Positions 9,364 to 18,217 of a DNA stretch of 64,000 nucleotides are shown piece by piece (the first letter of the stretch is position 1; every line of letters begins with the position of its first letter). A program made the translations under genes and the position numbers. The notes under the pieces are model-generated. The model worked only from the letters and a program-made list of their open reading frames with translations. It was not told where the DNA came from and did not search any database. The stretch is from Streptomyces sedi (GTDB taxonomy: Bacteria > Actinomycetota > Actinomycetes > Streptomycetales > Streptomycetaceae), in assembly GCF_006335015.1 (NCBI RefSeq), contig NZ_VDGT01000007.1, positions 1 to 64,000 of the forward strand, written 5' to 3'.

Positions 9364-9386
9364 AATGCGTGACCTGAGGAGCGCGG

Positions 9387-10373
9387 ATGACGGACTGCGG
9401 GCAGGCCGAGCTGGGACGAGTCGGGATCTGGACCTTCGCCTACGAGGGGCAGCCCGCTGGGCGGGTACGGGAATCGGCCGCGGAAATCGAGGAGTTGGGT
9501 TACGGGGCCATCTGGTACGGGGAGGCGTTCGGCCGCGACACGGTAGGCCAGGCGTGGCTGTTGCTGGCGGCGACACAGCGCATCGCCGTCGCCTCCGGCA
9601 TCGCCAACATCGCGTTCCGGGACCCGATCGCCACCGCTACCGCGGCGCGTGCGCTGGGCGAGGCCTTCCCCGGACGCTACGTACTCGGCCTGGGCGGGCA
9701 CCGCGTCGACGACACCGTCCACGAACTGGACGGCTACCCCGTGCCGGCCCGCGGCAGAGCGGTGACCACCATGCGCGCCTACCTGCGGGCCATGGACGCG
9801 GTACCCGCCCACGGCCCCCTGGCGGACCCGGCCCCGCGCCGCGTACTGGCCGCCCTCGGCCCGAAGATGCTTCGGCTGGCCGCCGAACACACCTGGGGCG
9901 CGCACCCCTACTTCGTACCCACCGACCACACCCGACTGGCGCGCCAGATCATGGGGCCGAGTGCCTTTCTCGCGGTGGAGCAGGCAGTGGTGCTCGACAC
10001 CGACCTGAGCCGCGCCCGCCAGGTGGCCAGGGAACACGTCGCCGGCTACCTCTCGGCACCGCATCAGGAGGCGAACGTTCGACGACTCGGCTTCGGCGAC
10101 GAGGACATCGTCGGCGGGCCGAGCCGTCGACTGGTGGATGCGATCGTCGCCTACGGGGAGGCGGAAGCGATTCGCCGACGCGTTCAGGAGCACCTCGACG
10201 CGGGAGCTGACCACGTCTGTCTGCAAGTGCTCACCGCCGACCCCCGCTCTCTGCCCGAGTACGAGTGGCGCGAACTCGCCGCCGTCCTCCTGCCCCGCCA
10301 CGGCACGGGTGACGCCCCGCCCCCGCACGTGGTCTCCGGCGGTCGGTCAGTCCACGTCGCGGGGCCGCGGTGA
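9387..10373 (+). CDS. LLM-class F420-dependent oxidoreductase (TIGR03620-like)
   Basis: The 328-residue protein has the bacterial-luciferase-like TIM barrel pattern: GRVGIWTF at the N-terminus, EIEELGYGAIWYGEAFGRD, IAVASGIANI, and ALGEAFPGRYVLGLG. These match the TIGR03620 group of probable F420-dependent oxidoreductases. GAGGA (9375-9379) sits 7 bases before ATG 9387. It is transcribed away from a TetR gene through a promoter with paired operators. The natural substrate is unknown; the regulation suggests an inducible detoxification or catabolic step. Confidence 0.85.
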   Translation: MTDCGQAELGRVGIWTFAYEGQPAGRVRESAAEIEELGYGAIWYGEAFGRDTVGQAWLLLAATQRIAVASGIANIAFRDPIATATAARALGEAFPGRYVLGLGGHRVDDTVHELDGYPVPARGRAVTTMRAYLRAMDAVPAHGPLADPAPRRVLAALGPKMLRLAAEHTWGAHPYFVPTDHTRLARQIMGPSAFLAVEQAVVLDTDLSRARQVAREHVAGYLSAPHQEANVRRLGFGDEDIVGGPSRRLVDAIVAYGEAEAIRRRVQEHLDAGADHVCLQVLTADPRSLPEYEWRELAAVLLPRHGTGDAPPPHVVSGGRSVHVAGPR

Positions 10374-10489
10374 TCCCGTGCGGGCGGACAACCCGGTGGG
10401 GAACGGCTCCGCCCGTGCGCGGTGGCCACGGGCGGGGCCGGGCTCCGGGCAGGGGTCGGCGACATCTCGCAGCGCGGTGCGCGGCCGGC

Positions 10490-11062
10490 TCAGTCGGGCG
10501 TCGCGGCCGGCGGCGCGACCGCTCCGCGCAGTTCGGCGGCGGCCTCGGCCAGGAGTTGGGCGAGGGTGGTGTCCGGCTCGGCCAGCCAGCGGGGCAGGGC
10601 GCGCCGGTGGATCGCCAGCACCACGTCGACGACGAAACGCGCCTTGCCGGGTTCGACGCCGCGGCGTTCGAGCGCCGGTGCCAGCGCGTCGGCGACGGCG
10701 GCGAGCTTGATCAGGTCGCGCTCGGCCAGCGCCGGGTTGGCGGCGATCACTCTTCCCCGGCGCAGCAGGTACTCGCGCGGGCGGAACAGCTCCTCCGCGT
10801 TTCCCAGCGCGGTCAGCAGCGCCTCGATCGGGGCGAGGTCCGGGTCGGCCGCCTCGACCTGGGCGACGAGGTGGGCCTCAAGCGCGTCGCCGGCGAACAG
10901 CACTTCCCGCTTGTCGGGGAAGTAGCGATAGAACGAGCGCTCCTTCAGGCCGGCGGCGCCCGCGATCTGCGCGACCGAGGTGCGCTCGAACCCCTGCGCC
11001 TCGAACAGATCGAGCGCCGCGCGTTCGAGCCGGCCCTGTGCGTCGGATTCCCATCGCGGCAT
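10490..11062 (-). CDS. TetR-family repressor
   Basis: The product is about 190 residues from MPRWESDAQGRLERAAL (ATG 11062). The frame extends 18 codons further to 11116, but that part runs through an operator and looks non-coding. The HTH reads FERTSVAQIAGAAGLKERSF then YRYFPDKREVLFAG. The C-terminal helices resemble regulators of oxidoreductases. It is divergent from the reductase at 11145, and two matching palindromes in the gap suggest it represses both genes. Confidence 0.88.
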   Translation of the reverse strand: MPRWESDAQGRLERAALDLFEAQGFERTSVAQIAGAAGLKERSFYRYFPDKREVLFAGDALEAHLVAQVEAADPDLAPIEALLTALGNAEELFRPREYLLRRGRVIAANPALAERDLIKLAAVADALAPALERRGVEPGKARFVVDVVLAIHRRALPRWLAEPDTTLAQLLAEAAAELRGAVAPPAATPD

Positions 11063-11074
11063 ACCCGCCAGAGT

Positions 11075-11130
11075 ACGACAACAGGAACTGTCGTCAGCTG
11101 GTACGGTCGATGACAACAGATGCTGTCATC
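11075..11130. promoter_or_regulatory. Paired operator palindromes between TetR and reductase genes
   Basis: Site 1 (11075-11094) has arms ACGACA and TGTCGT; site 2 (11109-11130) has arms GATGACA and TGTCATC. Both contain GACAACAG-n2/3-CTGTC, so they are two versions of one site. They lie in the 82-bp gap between divergent starts at 11062 and 11145, the expected place for autorepression by the TetR protein. Confidence 0.65.
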
Positions 11131-11144
11131 ACTCGGAGTGCCCT

Positions 11145-12095
11145 ATGAAAGCTCTGCAGTTCGACCGGTTCGGCCCCCCGGACGTGATCCGGCTCCGCGA
11201 CGTCCCCCAGCCGGAGCCCGGACCCGGCCAGATCCGGGTCGCCGTGCGGGCGTGCGGCCTGACACCGGCCGACTGGCACCTCGTCGACGGCCTCCTCGCC
11301 GACCATCTGCCGCCCCCGCCGCGCGGGTTCGGCCTTGAGGTCGCGGGCACCGTCGACGCGCTCGGCGGGAACGTCACCGGCGTCCGGATCGGCGACCGCG
11401 TGTTCGGCCCGGTCACCTTCGACGGCCCGACGGCCGGCGCCGCCGAGTACGCGCTGATGCCGGCCTGGGCGCCCATCCCCGAGGGCGTCACCCCCGAGCA
11501 GGCCGCCGCGCTCCCGACGGCGGCCGAGACGGCCTGGCGCGCGCTCGACGACCTCGGCGTCCAGCCGGGTGAGCTGCTGCTCGTCCACGGCGCGGGCACC
11601 ACCGTGGGCGAGACGGCGGTGCGCCTGGCGCGGCACCGGGGGATCCGGGTGATCGCCACCGCCGGACCGACCCGGGCCGCCGCCCTGGAACGGACCGGCG
11701 CCCGGGTGACCCCCTACGGCGAGGGCATGGCCGCACGCGTCAGCGCACTGGCGCAGGGCGCCGTGGACCGCGCCCTGGACGCCTCGCCGACCGGAGGCCG
11801 GATCGACCGCGCCGACCAGCCCAGCCCGAACGGCGGCTCCCTGCCGACCCTCATCGAGCTGGCCGGGGACCCCGACCGTGTCCTCACCGTCTCGGACTTC
11901 GCCGCCGCGGCCGAACTGGGCGCCCGGATCACCGCCGAGATCCGCTACGACCAGATGCACGAGTTCGCCAGACTCGCCGGCGAAGGCGTCCTGGCCGTAC
12001 CGGTCGCCCGCACCTACCCCTTCGACCAGGTCCAGGAAGCGGCCGGGCTCAGCCGATCCCGCCGCCCCGGCGGCAAGCTCATACTCGTCCCCTGA
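11145..12095 (+). CDS. NADP-dependent MDR oxidoreductase (quinone-reductase type)
   Basis: The 316-residue protein starts at ATG 11145 (MKALQFDRFGPPDVIRLRDV), with GGAG 6 bases upstream. It has the zinc-free MDR layout: GroES-like domain with GFGLEVAGTVDALG, then a Rossmann fold with LLLVHGAGTTVGETAVRLAR. Such enzymes reduce quinones or enones with NADPH. The divergent TetR gene and paired operators suggest induction by a small molecule. The substrate is not evident. Confidence 0.87.
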   Translation: MKALQFDRFGPPDVIRLRDVPQPEPGPGQIRVAVRACGLTPADWHLVDGLLADHLPPPPRGFGLEVAGTVDALGGNVTGVRIGDRVFGPVTFDGPTAGAAEYALMPAWAPIPEGVTPEQAAALPTAAETAWRALDDLGVQPGELLLVHGAGTTVGETAVRLARHRGIRVIATAGPTRAAALERTGARVTPYGEGMAARVSALAQGAVDRALDASPTGGRIDRADQPSPNGGSLPTLIELAGDPDRVLTVSDFAAAAELGARITAEIRYDQMHEFARLAGEGVLAVPVARTYPFDQVQEAAGLSRSRRPGGKLILVP

Positions 12096-12117
12096 CCACC
12101 CTGCGGCGACCACGGGG

Positions 12118-12148
12118 GCGGACGCGACGAGGCTGACGTCGCGTCCGC
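12118..12148. terminator. Bidirectional rho-independent-type hairpin
   Basis: A perfect 12-bp stem (GCGGACGCGACG at 12118-12129 with its complement at 12137-12148) and 7-base loop lies between the convergent reductase gene and the RiPP operon end. No U tract is seen, as is usual in actinomycetes. Confidence 0.65.
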
Positions 12149-12176
12149 GGTCTCCGGAGGAGCCCCCGGGCGGTGG

Positions 12177-13001
12177 TCAGCCGTGGCCGTGCGCGGGCGG
12201 CGCGGGACGGGAGGGGGCGTGGGGGAGAACGACGAGGCCCCTGTGCCACAGCCCCGCCAGGAGCGCGTCGATCCGGTCGGCGCGGTGGCCGGTCGCTTCC
12301 GCCAGCCGGGCCACCGGGGTACTCCCGTCGCAACCGGCGAGCACCGCGCGGGTGGACGGGGTCAGCCGCACCGTGGAGATCCGCCCGCCGGCGCCCGCCG
12401 CCACCAGGTAGGTGGTGGGGCGTTCCGCGGTGTCCGCCAGTCGACCCGCCGCCAGCGTCGCGCGGTGCGCCGCCACGACCTCGCAGCCGAAGGAGGCCAG
12501 GACCGCGCCGGGGCGCAACGCCGGTCCGCGGGGGGCGGTCCCGGTCTCGCGCCCGGCCAGGAGACCGGCCCGGGCCTCGTACCACAGCGTCTCGAAGCGG
12601 ATCAGGTCCAGGAACACGGACCGGCGCCCCTCCCCCGGGATCTCCGCGCGCGCCGCCAGTTCCTCCAGCCGCCGGCCGGCCGCCGCCGCCTCCCCGGGGC
12701 GGTCCAGGCGACCGCCAGGGGGGCCGTAGGCAAGCAGTTCCCCGGCCCCGGGGAGAGTGCCCGCCACGGTGATCGTCGCCGGGTACAGCGCCCTGATCTG
12801 CTCGCGGGTCTTCTCCCTCGCGATCCACGAGGTGGCGTCCAGGCCCTGGGGCCGCATGGCGGCGAGCCGGCGCACCTCGTCCCGGGGCAGGCCCTCGCGG
12901 TCGGCGAACGCGTCCGGGTCCTCGCGTATCTCCCGCAGCAGGTCGGGGGCCGTCAACGCCCGTGCCAGGAGCGCCTGGAAGGAGACCGGCGCGGGCGTCA
13001 C
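12177..13001 (-). CDS. MNIO partner protein with C-terminal winged-helix-like domain
   Basis: The 274-residue product starts at GTG 13001, overlapping the MNIO stop as GTGA; the longer upstream frame is a shadow of the MNIO gene. The N-terminal helical part (FQALLARALTAPDLLREIRE) and middle part (VFLDLIRFETLWYEAR) resemble the accessory proteins encoded next to DUF692 enzymes. The C-terminal part (STRAVLAGCDGSTPVARLAE, then DRIDALLAGLWHRGLVVL) looks like a winged helix of the PqqD/RRE kind. By analogy with MNIO partners it would recruit the precursor peptide to the oxidase. Family membership is inferred from pattern and position. Confidence 0.7.
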   Translation of the reverse strand: MTPAPVSFQALLARALTAPDLLREIREDPDAFADREGLPRDEVRRLAAMRPQGLDATSWIAREKTREQIRALYPATITVAGTLPGAGELLAYGPPGGRLDRPGEAAAAGRRLEELAARAEIPGEGRRSVFLDLIRFETLWYEARAGLLAGRETGTAPRGPALRPGAVLASFGCEVVAAHRATLAAGRLADTAERPTTYLVAAGAGGRISTVRLTPSTRAVLAGCDGSTPVARLAEATGHRADRIDALLAGLWHRGLVVLPHAPSRPAPPAHGHG

Positions 13002-13867
13002 CGGGGCTCTCCCGCGGAGGCGTACCGGGCCATGAGGTGGCGCGTCCGGCTGAGGTCCTCGTCGATCTCGGGGACGGAGAGGGCGAACGCGCTGTCCCGT
13101 TCGATCATCACCGCCGGCAGGTCGGGCCGCCGGCGCAGCAGCCACTCCAGCAGCGCGAACACCCGCTCGCCCACCGGGGCGTCGTGGCTGTCGATCAGGA
13201 GGCCCGCCACGTAGGCGTTTTCGGTGTTGCCGGCCAGATGGACCTGGACGACCCGGTCCAGGGGGAGCCGCGCCAGGTAGGCGTAGGGGTCGAGGCCGTG
13301 GTTGACGCAGTTGACCACGACGTTGTTGAGGTCGAGCAGCAGGCCGCAGTCGCAGTGGTCGAGCACGGCCCGGATCATCTCCGGCTGGGACAGCTCTCCC
13401 GGCATGTCGAGGTAGGTGGCGATGTTCTCCAGCAGGAACGGCCTGCCGACCCGGTCCTGCACCCGCTGGGCACGGGCGGCGATGGCACGGGCCTTGGCGA
13501 GGGTCTGCACCGTGGGCACGAGGTTGCCCAGGTCGATGCCCGCCTCACGGGTGAAGCACAGGTGGTCGCTGAACCACGGGGCGTCGACGGCGTCCGCCAC
13601 CCGTGCCACGGCGTCGACGTACTCCAGGTCGAGCGGGCCCTCGGAGCCGACGGACATCTCCAGGCCGTGCGGGATCACGGTGAAGTCCTCGCGCAGGGCT
13701 CTCAGTTCGTCCAGCCGCTCGTCCCCGGCCAGGTAGTTGTCGGTGACGACCTCCAGCCATTCGATGGTCCCCCTCCCGGCCATGATGTAGTCGTGGAGTT
13801 CACTCCGGTATCCCAACCCGGTCCCGAGCCTGGGCACGTCGCTGGTCCTCGCCGCCCGATCCGGCAT
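12998..13867 (-). CDS. Multinuclear non-heme iron-dependent oxidase (MNIO, DUF692)
   Basis: The 289-residue TIM-barrel protein keeps the DUF692 signature residues in order: IPHGLEMSVGS, WFSDHLCF, FLLENIATYLDMP, LLLDLNNVVVNCVNHG, VVQVHLAGNTE, LLIDSHDAPVG and AVMIERDSAF. These His, Asp and Glu residues bind two or three irons in the family, whose members (for example MbnB and TglH) oxidatively modify cysteine or other residues of ribosomal peptides. The ATG at 13867 has an excellent GAGGAGAA site and lies 68 bp inside the end of the exporter gene. Context says it modifies the precursor at 18953-19105, probably at cysteine. The reaction is not known. Confidence 0.9.
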   Translation of the reverse strand: MPDRAARTSDVPRLGTGLGYRSELHDYIMAGRGTIEWLEVVTDNYLAGDERLDELRALREDFTVIPHGLEMSVGSEGPLDLEYVDAVARVADAVDAPWFSDHLCFTREAGIDLGNLVPTVQTLAKARAIAARAQRVQDRVGRPFLLENIATYLDMPGELSQPEMIRAVLDHCDCGLLLDLNNVVVNCVNHGLDPYAYLARLPLDRVVQVHLAGNTENAYVAGLLIDSHDAPVGERVFALLEWLLRRRPDLPAVMIERDSAFALSVPEIDEDLSRTRHLMARYASAGEPR

Positions 13868-15704
13868 GGTTCTCCTCGTCGTTCTCTGTGGTGGAACGGG
13901 GTATCGCCCCGACCGCTTGCTCGATGACCGCCCCCCGGCGCATGACGATGACGCGGTCCGCCGGTTCCACGCGCGGCGCCCGGTGGGAGATCATCACCAG
14001 CGTCCGGTCACGGCAGTGGTCGCGTACGGCCCGGTCCACGGCCCGCGCGGTCTCCGGGTCCAGGGCGCTGGTGGCCTCGTCCAGGATCAGCATCCGGCAG
14101 TCCGCCAGCAGGGCGCGGGCGATGCCGACGCGTTGACGCTCGCCCCCGGACAGGCGGTGGCCGTCGCCCCCGACGGGCGTGTCGTAGCCGTCCGGAAGCG
14201 AGGCGACCAGCCCGTCGAGCCGGACGGCGGCGAGCGCGGCGTCCATCTCGGCGGTGCTGATCCCGTTCCGGGCGAAGGCGAGGTTGTCGCGCAGCGAGCC
14301 GTCGAAGAGCGTCGTGTGCTGGGGAACGAGCACCACCGACCGCCGCACGGCGGCCATGGCGTCCCGGTCCTGGGCTTCGGCCGGGTCGGGTGGGCCCTCC
14401 GCGTCGTCGGTGAGGAGGGAGCCGTGCTGCGGTGACAGCAGCCCGGCCAGCAGCAGCGCGAGGGTGCTCTTGCCCGAGCCGCTGCGGCCCACCAGCAGAT
14501 GGACCCCGCCGGCCGTCAGGTCCAACGTGACGCCGTCCAGGGCGGAGCGCGCCGTTCCCGGGTACTGCCAGGAGACGTCGCGCACGCGCACCGTGAGGGC
14601 GGTGCCGGGACGCGCGGGGCCGTCGGAGCCGCCAGGTCCGGCCGAGCCGGCCGAGTCGGCCGGGGGCTCAGGGGGCCGGGCCACCGGCTCCGCCATCCGC
14701 AGGTCCAGGAACTCGATGATCCGCTCGAACATGGCCATGGACGCCTGGAGGCTGCCGCTCAACTGGAGCAGGCTCTGGATCGGCCCGGCCAGGCGCGACT
14801 GGAGGATGACGAGGGCCACGACCGTTCCCACCGAGAGATCAGCGAACCAGGTCCCGGCCAGCCAGTAGATGACCGGCGGGACACCCGCGAAGGTCGCGCC
14901 GATCAGGGCCGTCGCCGTGGCGCCCGCCATCCGCTGGCGGTAGGTCAGGTCCCGTACGCGCTCGACCTTCTCCACGAAACGCGCGCGCTGGGCTCCCCTG
15001 CGGCCCAGCGTGCGGCCGAGCAGCACCCCGCCCAGCGACAGGTCCTCCGCCACGTACTGGAGGATGGAGGTGAGGTGGCGCTGCCTGCGGCTGAACAGCA
15101 GCCGCCGTTTGCGGGCGAACCGGCTGTTCACCCAGCCCAGGACGGCGGCCAGCACCATCGAGGCCACCGCGATGGGCCAGCTGAGGGTCAGCATGATCAT
15201 CAGCGACACGATGAGCAGGGTGAACGACGACAGGATGGTCTGAGCCGTCCCGGTGAGGAAGCGGCTCACCCCGTCGATGTCGCTCACCAACCGCGCCTGG
15301 ATGCGGGCCTCGCGGTGCTCGGAGTAGAAGTCCAGGGGCTGGGTGTGCGCCCGGTCGAACACCTCGACCCGCAGGTCGGCGGTCACCCGCTGGCCGATCC
15401 ACTGGGTCAGCGCGGTCTCCACCACGCTGAGCACGCTCGTCGCGACGGCGATGGCCAGCATGAGCGAGCACAGCCGCGCCAGCAGCGCGGTGTCCCGGTA
15501 CGGCAGCGCGTCGTCGATGATCCGCGCGATCACGAGGTTGGTGCTCACGGACAGCCCCGCGACCAGCACCACGACGCACAGGGAGGCCGCGACCTGCCAC
15601 CGGTACGGGGCGAAGCGGCCCGCCATGCGTCGGGCCGCGCGCCGCACGGTCAGCCGCCCGGTGGCCCGTTCCTCCCCCGGTGTCCCGGGCCGGTCGCTCA
15701 GCAC
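13800..15704 (-). CDS. ABC exporter, fused membrane and ATPase domains
   Basis: The 634-residue protein starts at GTG 15704, overlapping the end of the nitroreductase gene. About six membrane helices lie in residues 30-310 (for example LCVVVLVAGLSVSTNLVI and LLIVSLMIMLTLSWPIAVAS). The ATPase domain has Walker A GRSGSGKST, signature LSGGERQRV, Walker B MLILDEATSALD and switch His in MISHRAPR. No N-terminal peptidase C39 domain is present, so leader removal must be done elsewhere. It probably exports the mature peptide of this cluster. Confidence 0.9.
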   Translation of the reverse strand: MLSDRPGTPGEERATGRLTVRRAARRMAGRFAPYRWQVAASLCVVVLVAGLSVSTNLVIARIIDDALPYRDTALLARLCSLMLAIAVATSVLSVVETALTQWIGQRVTADLRVEVFDRAHTQPLDFYSEHREARIQARLVSDIDGVSRFLTGTAQTILSSFTLLIVSLMIMLTLSWPIAVASMVLAAVLGWVNSRFARKRRLLFSRRQRHLTSILQYVAEDLSLGGVLLGRTLGRRGAQRARFVEKVERVRDLTYRQRMAGATATALIGATFAGVPPVIYWLAGTWFADLSVGTVVALVILQSRLAGPIQSLLQLSGSLQASMAMFERIIEFLDLRMAEPVARPPEPPADSAGSAGPGGSDGPARPGTALTVRVRDVSWQYPGTARSALDGVTLDLTAGGVHLLVGRSGSGKSTLALLLAGLLSPQHGSLLTDDAEGPPDPAEAQDRDAMAAVRRSVVLVPQHTTLFDGSLRDNLAFARNGISTAEMDAALAAVRLDGLVASLPDGYDTPVGGDGHRLSGGERQRVGIARALLADCRMLILDEATSALDPETARAVDRAVRDHCRDRTLVMISHRAPRVEPADRVIVMRRGAVIEQAVGAIPRSTTENDEENHAGSGGEDQRRAQARDRVGIPE

Positions 15705-16384
15705 GCGGCCCGGCCTTCCGCCGCACCCGGCGCCTGGCCGGGCCCGGCCGTGCCCAGGGCGACGGTGAACAGGTGGCGCCCGGCGCCGCCGGAGGCGCGG
15801 AGCGCGCCGGTGACCTGGTGACCCGCCCCTCCCCAGGGTGAGCACAGCAGCCCGTGGGTGCAGGCCGACAGGAGGATCGCGTGCCCCAGGGCGCCGGCCC
15901 GGGTGAGCAGCGCAGGGTAGGCCGCGTCCGCCGTCCCGCCCGGTGCGCCGCAGACCAGGGCGAAGGCCGGGGCGTCCGTGTACGCCTCGCACAGCGAGCG
16001 TGTGACGTCGGGCCCGGCGTGCAGCGGGCGGAAGCCGTGTTCCGGGTCCCAGCGGTGCAGGTCCGGGGCCAGACCGTCCACCGCGGGGGCGGCGAGGACG
16101 ATCCGCAGGCCGGCGTCCCCGTGCCGCGCCACCGGCCACTGGCGGGTCTGCGTGGCCAGGGCGCGGGCAAACACGTCGGTGAGCAGGGTTGCGGCGAGCG
16201 GGCGCGGGGCGAACGCGCGCACCGAGCGGCGTTCGCGCAGCACCGCGTCCAGCGGGCGCGTGGCGGCGGTCGCGGCGGCGACGGGCGCCGGGGGCGGTCC
16301 GCCGGTGGGGGGCAGCGCACGGCGAGCCGGACCCACCAGGGCGGGCATGAGGCGTTCCATCTCGTCCTCGGGGATGAGCGGCAT
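15698..16384 (-). CDS. Nitroreductase-family FMN oxidoreductase (SagB-like)
   Basis: The 228-residue protein carries RRSVRAFAPRPL, the FMN-binding RRSxRxF motif of nitroreductase-fold enzymes, and AGALGHAILLSACTHGLLC, the helix typical of this fold. In azole peptide pathways such enzymes oxidise azolines to azoles. It lies 12 bp after the RRE-E1-SagB fusion gene, which has its own nitroreductase domain, so the cluster has two. One could be structural or act on a different ring. Confidence 0.82.
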   Translation of the reverse strand: MPLIPEDEMERLMPALVGPARRALPPTGGPPPAPVAAATAATRPLDAVLRERRSVRAFAPRPLAATLLTDVFARALATQTRQWPVARHGDAGLRIVLAAPAVDGLAPDLHRWDPEHGFRPLHAGPDVTRSLCEAYTDAPAFALVCGAPGGTADAAYPALLTRAGALGHAILLSACTHGLLCSPWGGAGHQVTGALRASGGAGRHLFTVALGTAGPGQAPGAAEGRAAC

Positions 16385-16396
16385 GGGGGCCTCCTC

Positions 16397-18217
16397 TCAG
16401 TTCTCTCTGGGGGCGTTGGCGCTCGGGGGGCGCGGCGGGTCGCCCACCGCCGCGACCGCCGTCACGTACTGGTCCCCCGGCACCAGGTCGAGGGTTTCGG
16501 CGAGGTCGTGCCCCCAGGCGGAGGCGAAGTCCACGGGCGTGCCCCGGCTGTGCAGCACCGCCGACAGCTGGGTGGTGGCGCAGCCCGCGTCGAGTTGGGC
16601 CAGGCGGTAGGCGAAGCCGCCGTACTTGGCGGCCAGCCGCTGGTGCGCCGCCACCATGACCAGGACGTGGCCGACGTCCTCAGCGCGAAGGTCCGTGGAG
16701 CGCAACGCCCGGTCGAGGGGGACGGGTTCCGGTCGTACGGCGATCAGTTCGTGGTGGGTGTCGTCGTAGCGGAACACCGTGCCTGGCAGGTCCACCTGTC
16801 CCTCGCGGGTGAGCAGGTACAGCTCCACCGAGGCGAGCGAACCGCCGCTGGGCGCCCAGCGGCCGGCCGCGGGGTCGTCGGTGTCCCGGAAGCCGCCGAC
16901 CCGGGCGAGGACGTCGGCGATCTCCGCCATCCCCGAGGGGTCGCCGGCCGGCTGGCCGGCCCCCGCGCCGAAGGTGCCGGGCACCGGGAGCCCGGCCGCG
17001 GGCAACGGGCACCGGGGCCGGGTGACGAAGGACCGCGCGGGCCGGTCCCCGGCCAGGTCCGCCCAGCGGGTGGCGACGTCCTGGGGCGGGTCGCCGGGCG
17101 CCACCGCCGGCGGCGGGGGCCGTTCGACGGTCCACTCGTACAGTTCGGCGACGGCGGCACCGTCCTCGGCGGCGGGACCGGTGCCGCAGTCCGGGCAGCC
17201 GGGTTCGGGGGCCACGAAGAACCGTTCGCTCCCGCCGTCCGGCACCGAGACCGCGCGCAGCGTGCGGGCCGGGGCCGTCGTACTCGACGCGCCCAGCAGC
17301 GCCAGCGCCTCGGAGCACGCCAGGCCGGCCAGCAGGTCGCGGGTGTCCGGGTCCACGGACCGCGGCTCGCCCCAGCCGGCGGCGGCCCGGCCGGCCCGGC
17401 AACAGGCGACGCAGGCGGTGTAGCCGGACAGGAACACCGGGCCCAGCTCCACCCGGTCGCGGTCGACGGCCACCCGCAGCACCGGGACGTCCCACGCGGC
17501 GCCCTGGGCGGCGACCCGTTCCAGCAGGCCGTCCTGCCCCGGTTCGTCCACCACGACGAGGAGCGTGCGCGCGGCGCCCCGGGAGGCGGGGGCGGCGGCC
17601 AGTTCCGGGGCCGGTCCCGGTGGCGGCGGCGGTGGCGTCGCGGTGTGTCCCACTCCGCTCTCGGCGAGGTCGGCGGCGATGACACCGGCGGTGCCGGCCG
17701 GGCCGTAGACCAGGGCGGCGGTCCGGCCGAGGGCGTCGAGGCAGGCGTCGGCGTCGCGGTGCGCGCCGGTCCACTCGACGCCGCGGGAGACGAAGTCCGC
17801 CACATGGCTCGCCACGCGCTCCGCGCGCCGCCCGCGGCGCTCTTCGAGCAGCCCCCGCCGGCGCAGCAGGGCCAGCACCGCGTCCAGCTGCGGCGCGGAC
17901 AGCCCCACCGCCGCGCACAGCCGGGGGCGCGTGCGGGTGCCGTCCAGCAGCGGCAGCAGCACGGGCAGGACCTCGCGCGCCGTCCTTCCCCGGAAGACGT
18001 GCCGGCGGGTACCGCCCTGGACGATGGTTCCCCCGTCGTGGGCGATCACGGCCAGTCCGCGCCGCAGCGCCGGGCCCTCGGTACCGGCCGGAGCGGGCCG
18101 GCCCTCCCGGGCGTGCCCCGCGCGCTCCTGCTCCACCGGGCCCGGGAGGACCGTGCCGGGGGGAACGGTGCCCGGGCCGGCGGGCTCCCGGCCACCGCGG
18201 TGCTGATCAGCGGACAT
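16397..18217 (-). CDS. RRE + E1-like (Ocin-ThiF) + SagB-type dehydrogenase fusion
   Basis: The 606-residue protein has three parts. Residues about 50-127 form a winged-helix RiPP recognition element (LRRGLAVIAHDGGTIV through LPVLLPLLDGTRTRPRL). Residues about 140-350 are an E1/ThiF-like region with two Cys pairs, CVACC (269-273) and CPDC (341-344), expected to bind zinc. From about 365 to the end is a nitroreductase/ThcOx domain (AGCATTQLSAVLHSRG, VMVAAHQRLAAKYGGF). In TOMM/LAP pathways the first two parts bind the leader and present the core to YcaO, and the third oxidises azolines. The start overlaps the previous gene by 11 bp. The first ~45 residues are Pro/Gly-rich linker. Confidence 0.85.
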   Translation of the reverse strand: MSADQHRGGREPAGPGTVPPGTVLPGPVEQERAGHAREGRPAPAGTEGPALRRGLAVIAHDGGTIVQGGTRRHVFRGRTAREVLPVLLPLLDGTRTRPRLCAAVGLSAPQLDAVLALLRRRGLLEERRGRRAERVASHVADFVSRGVEWTGAHRDADACLDALGRTAALVYGPAGTAGVIAADLAESGVGHTATPPPPPPGPAPELAAAPASRGAARTLLVVVDEPGQDGLLERVAAQGAAWDVPVLRVAVDRDRVELGPVFLSGYTACVACCRAGRAAAGWGEPRSVDPDTRDLLAGLACSEALALLGASSTTAPARTLRAVSVPDGGSERFFVAPEPGCPDCGTGPAAEDGAAVAELYEWTVERPPPPAVAPGDPPQDVATRWADLAGDRPARSFVTRPRCPLPAAGLPVPGTFGAGAGQPAGDPSGMAEIADVLARVGGFRDTDDPAAGRWAPSGGSLASVELYLLTREGQVDLPGTVFRYDDTHHELIAVRPEPVPLDRALRSTDLRAEDVGHVLVMVAAHQRLAAKYGGFAYRLAQLDAGCATTQLSAVLHSRGTPVDFASAWGHDLAETLDLVPGDQYVTAVAAVGDPPRPPSANAPREN

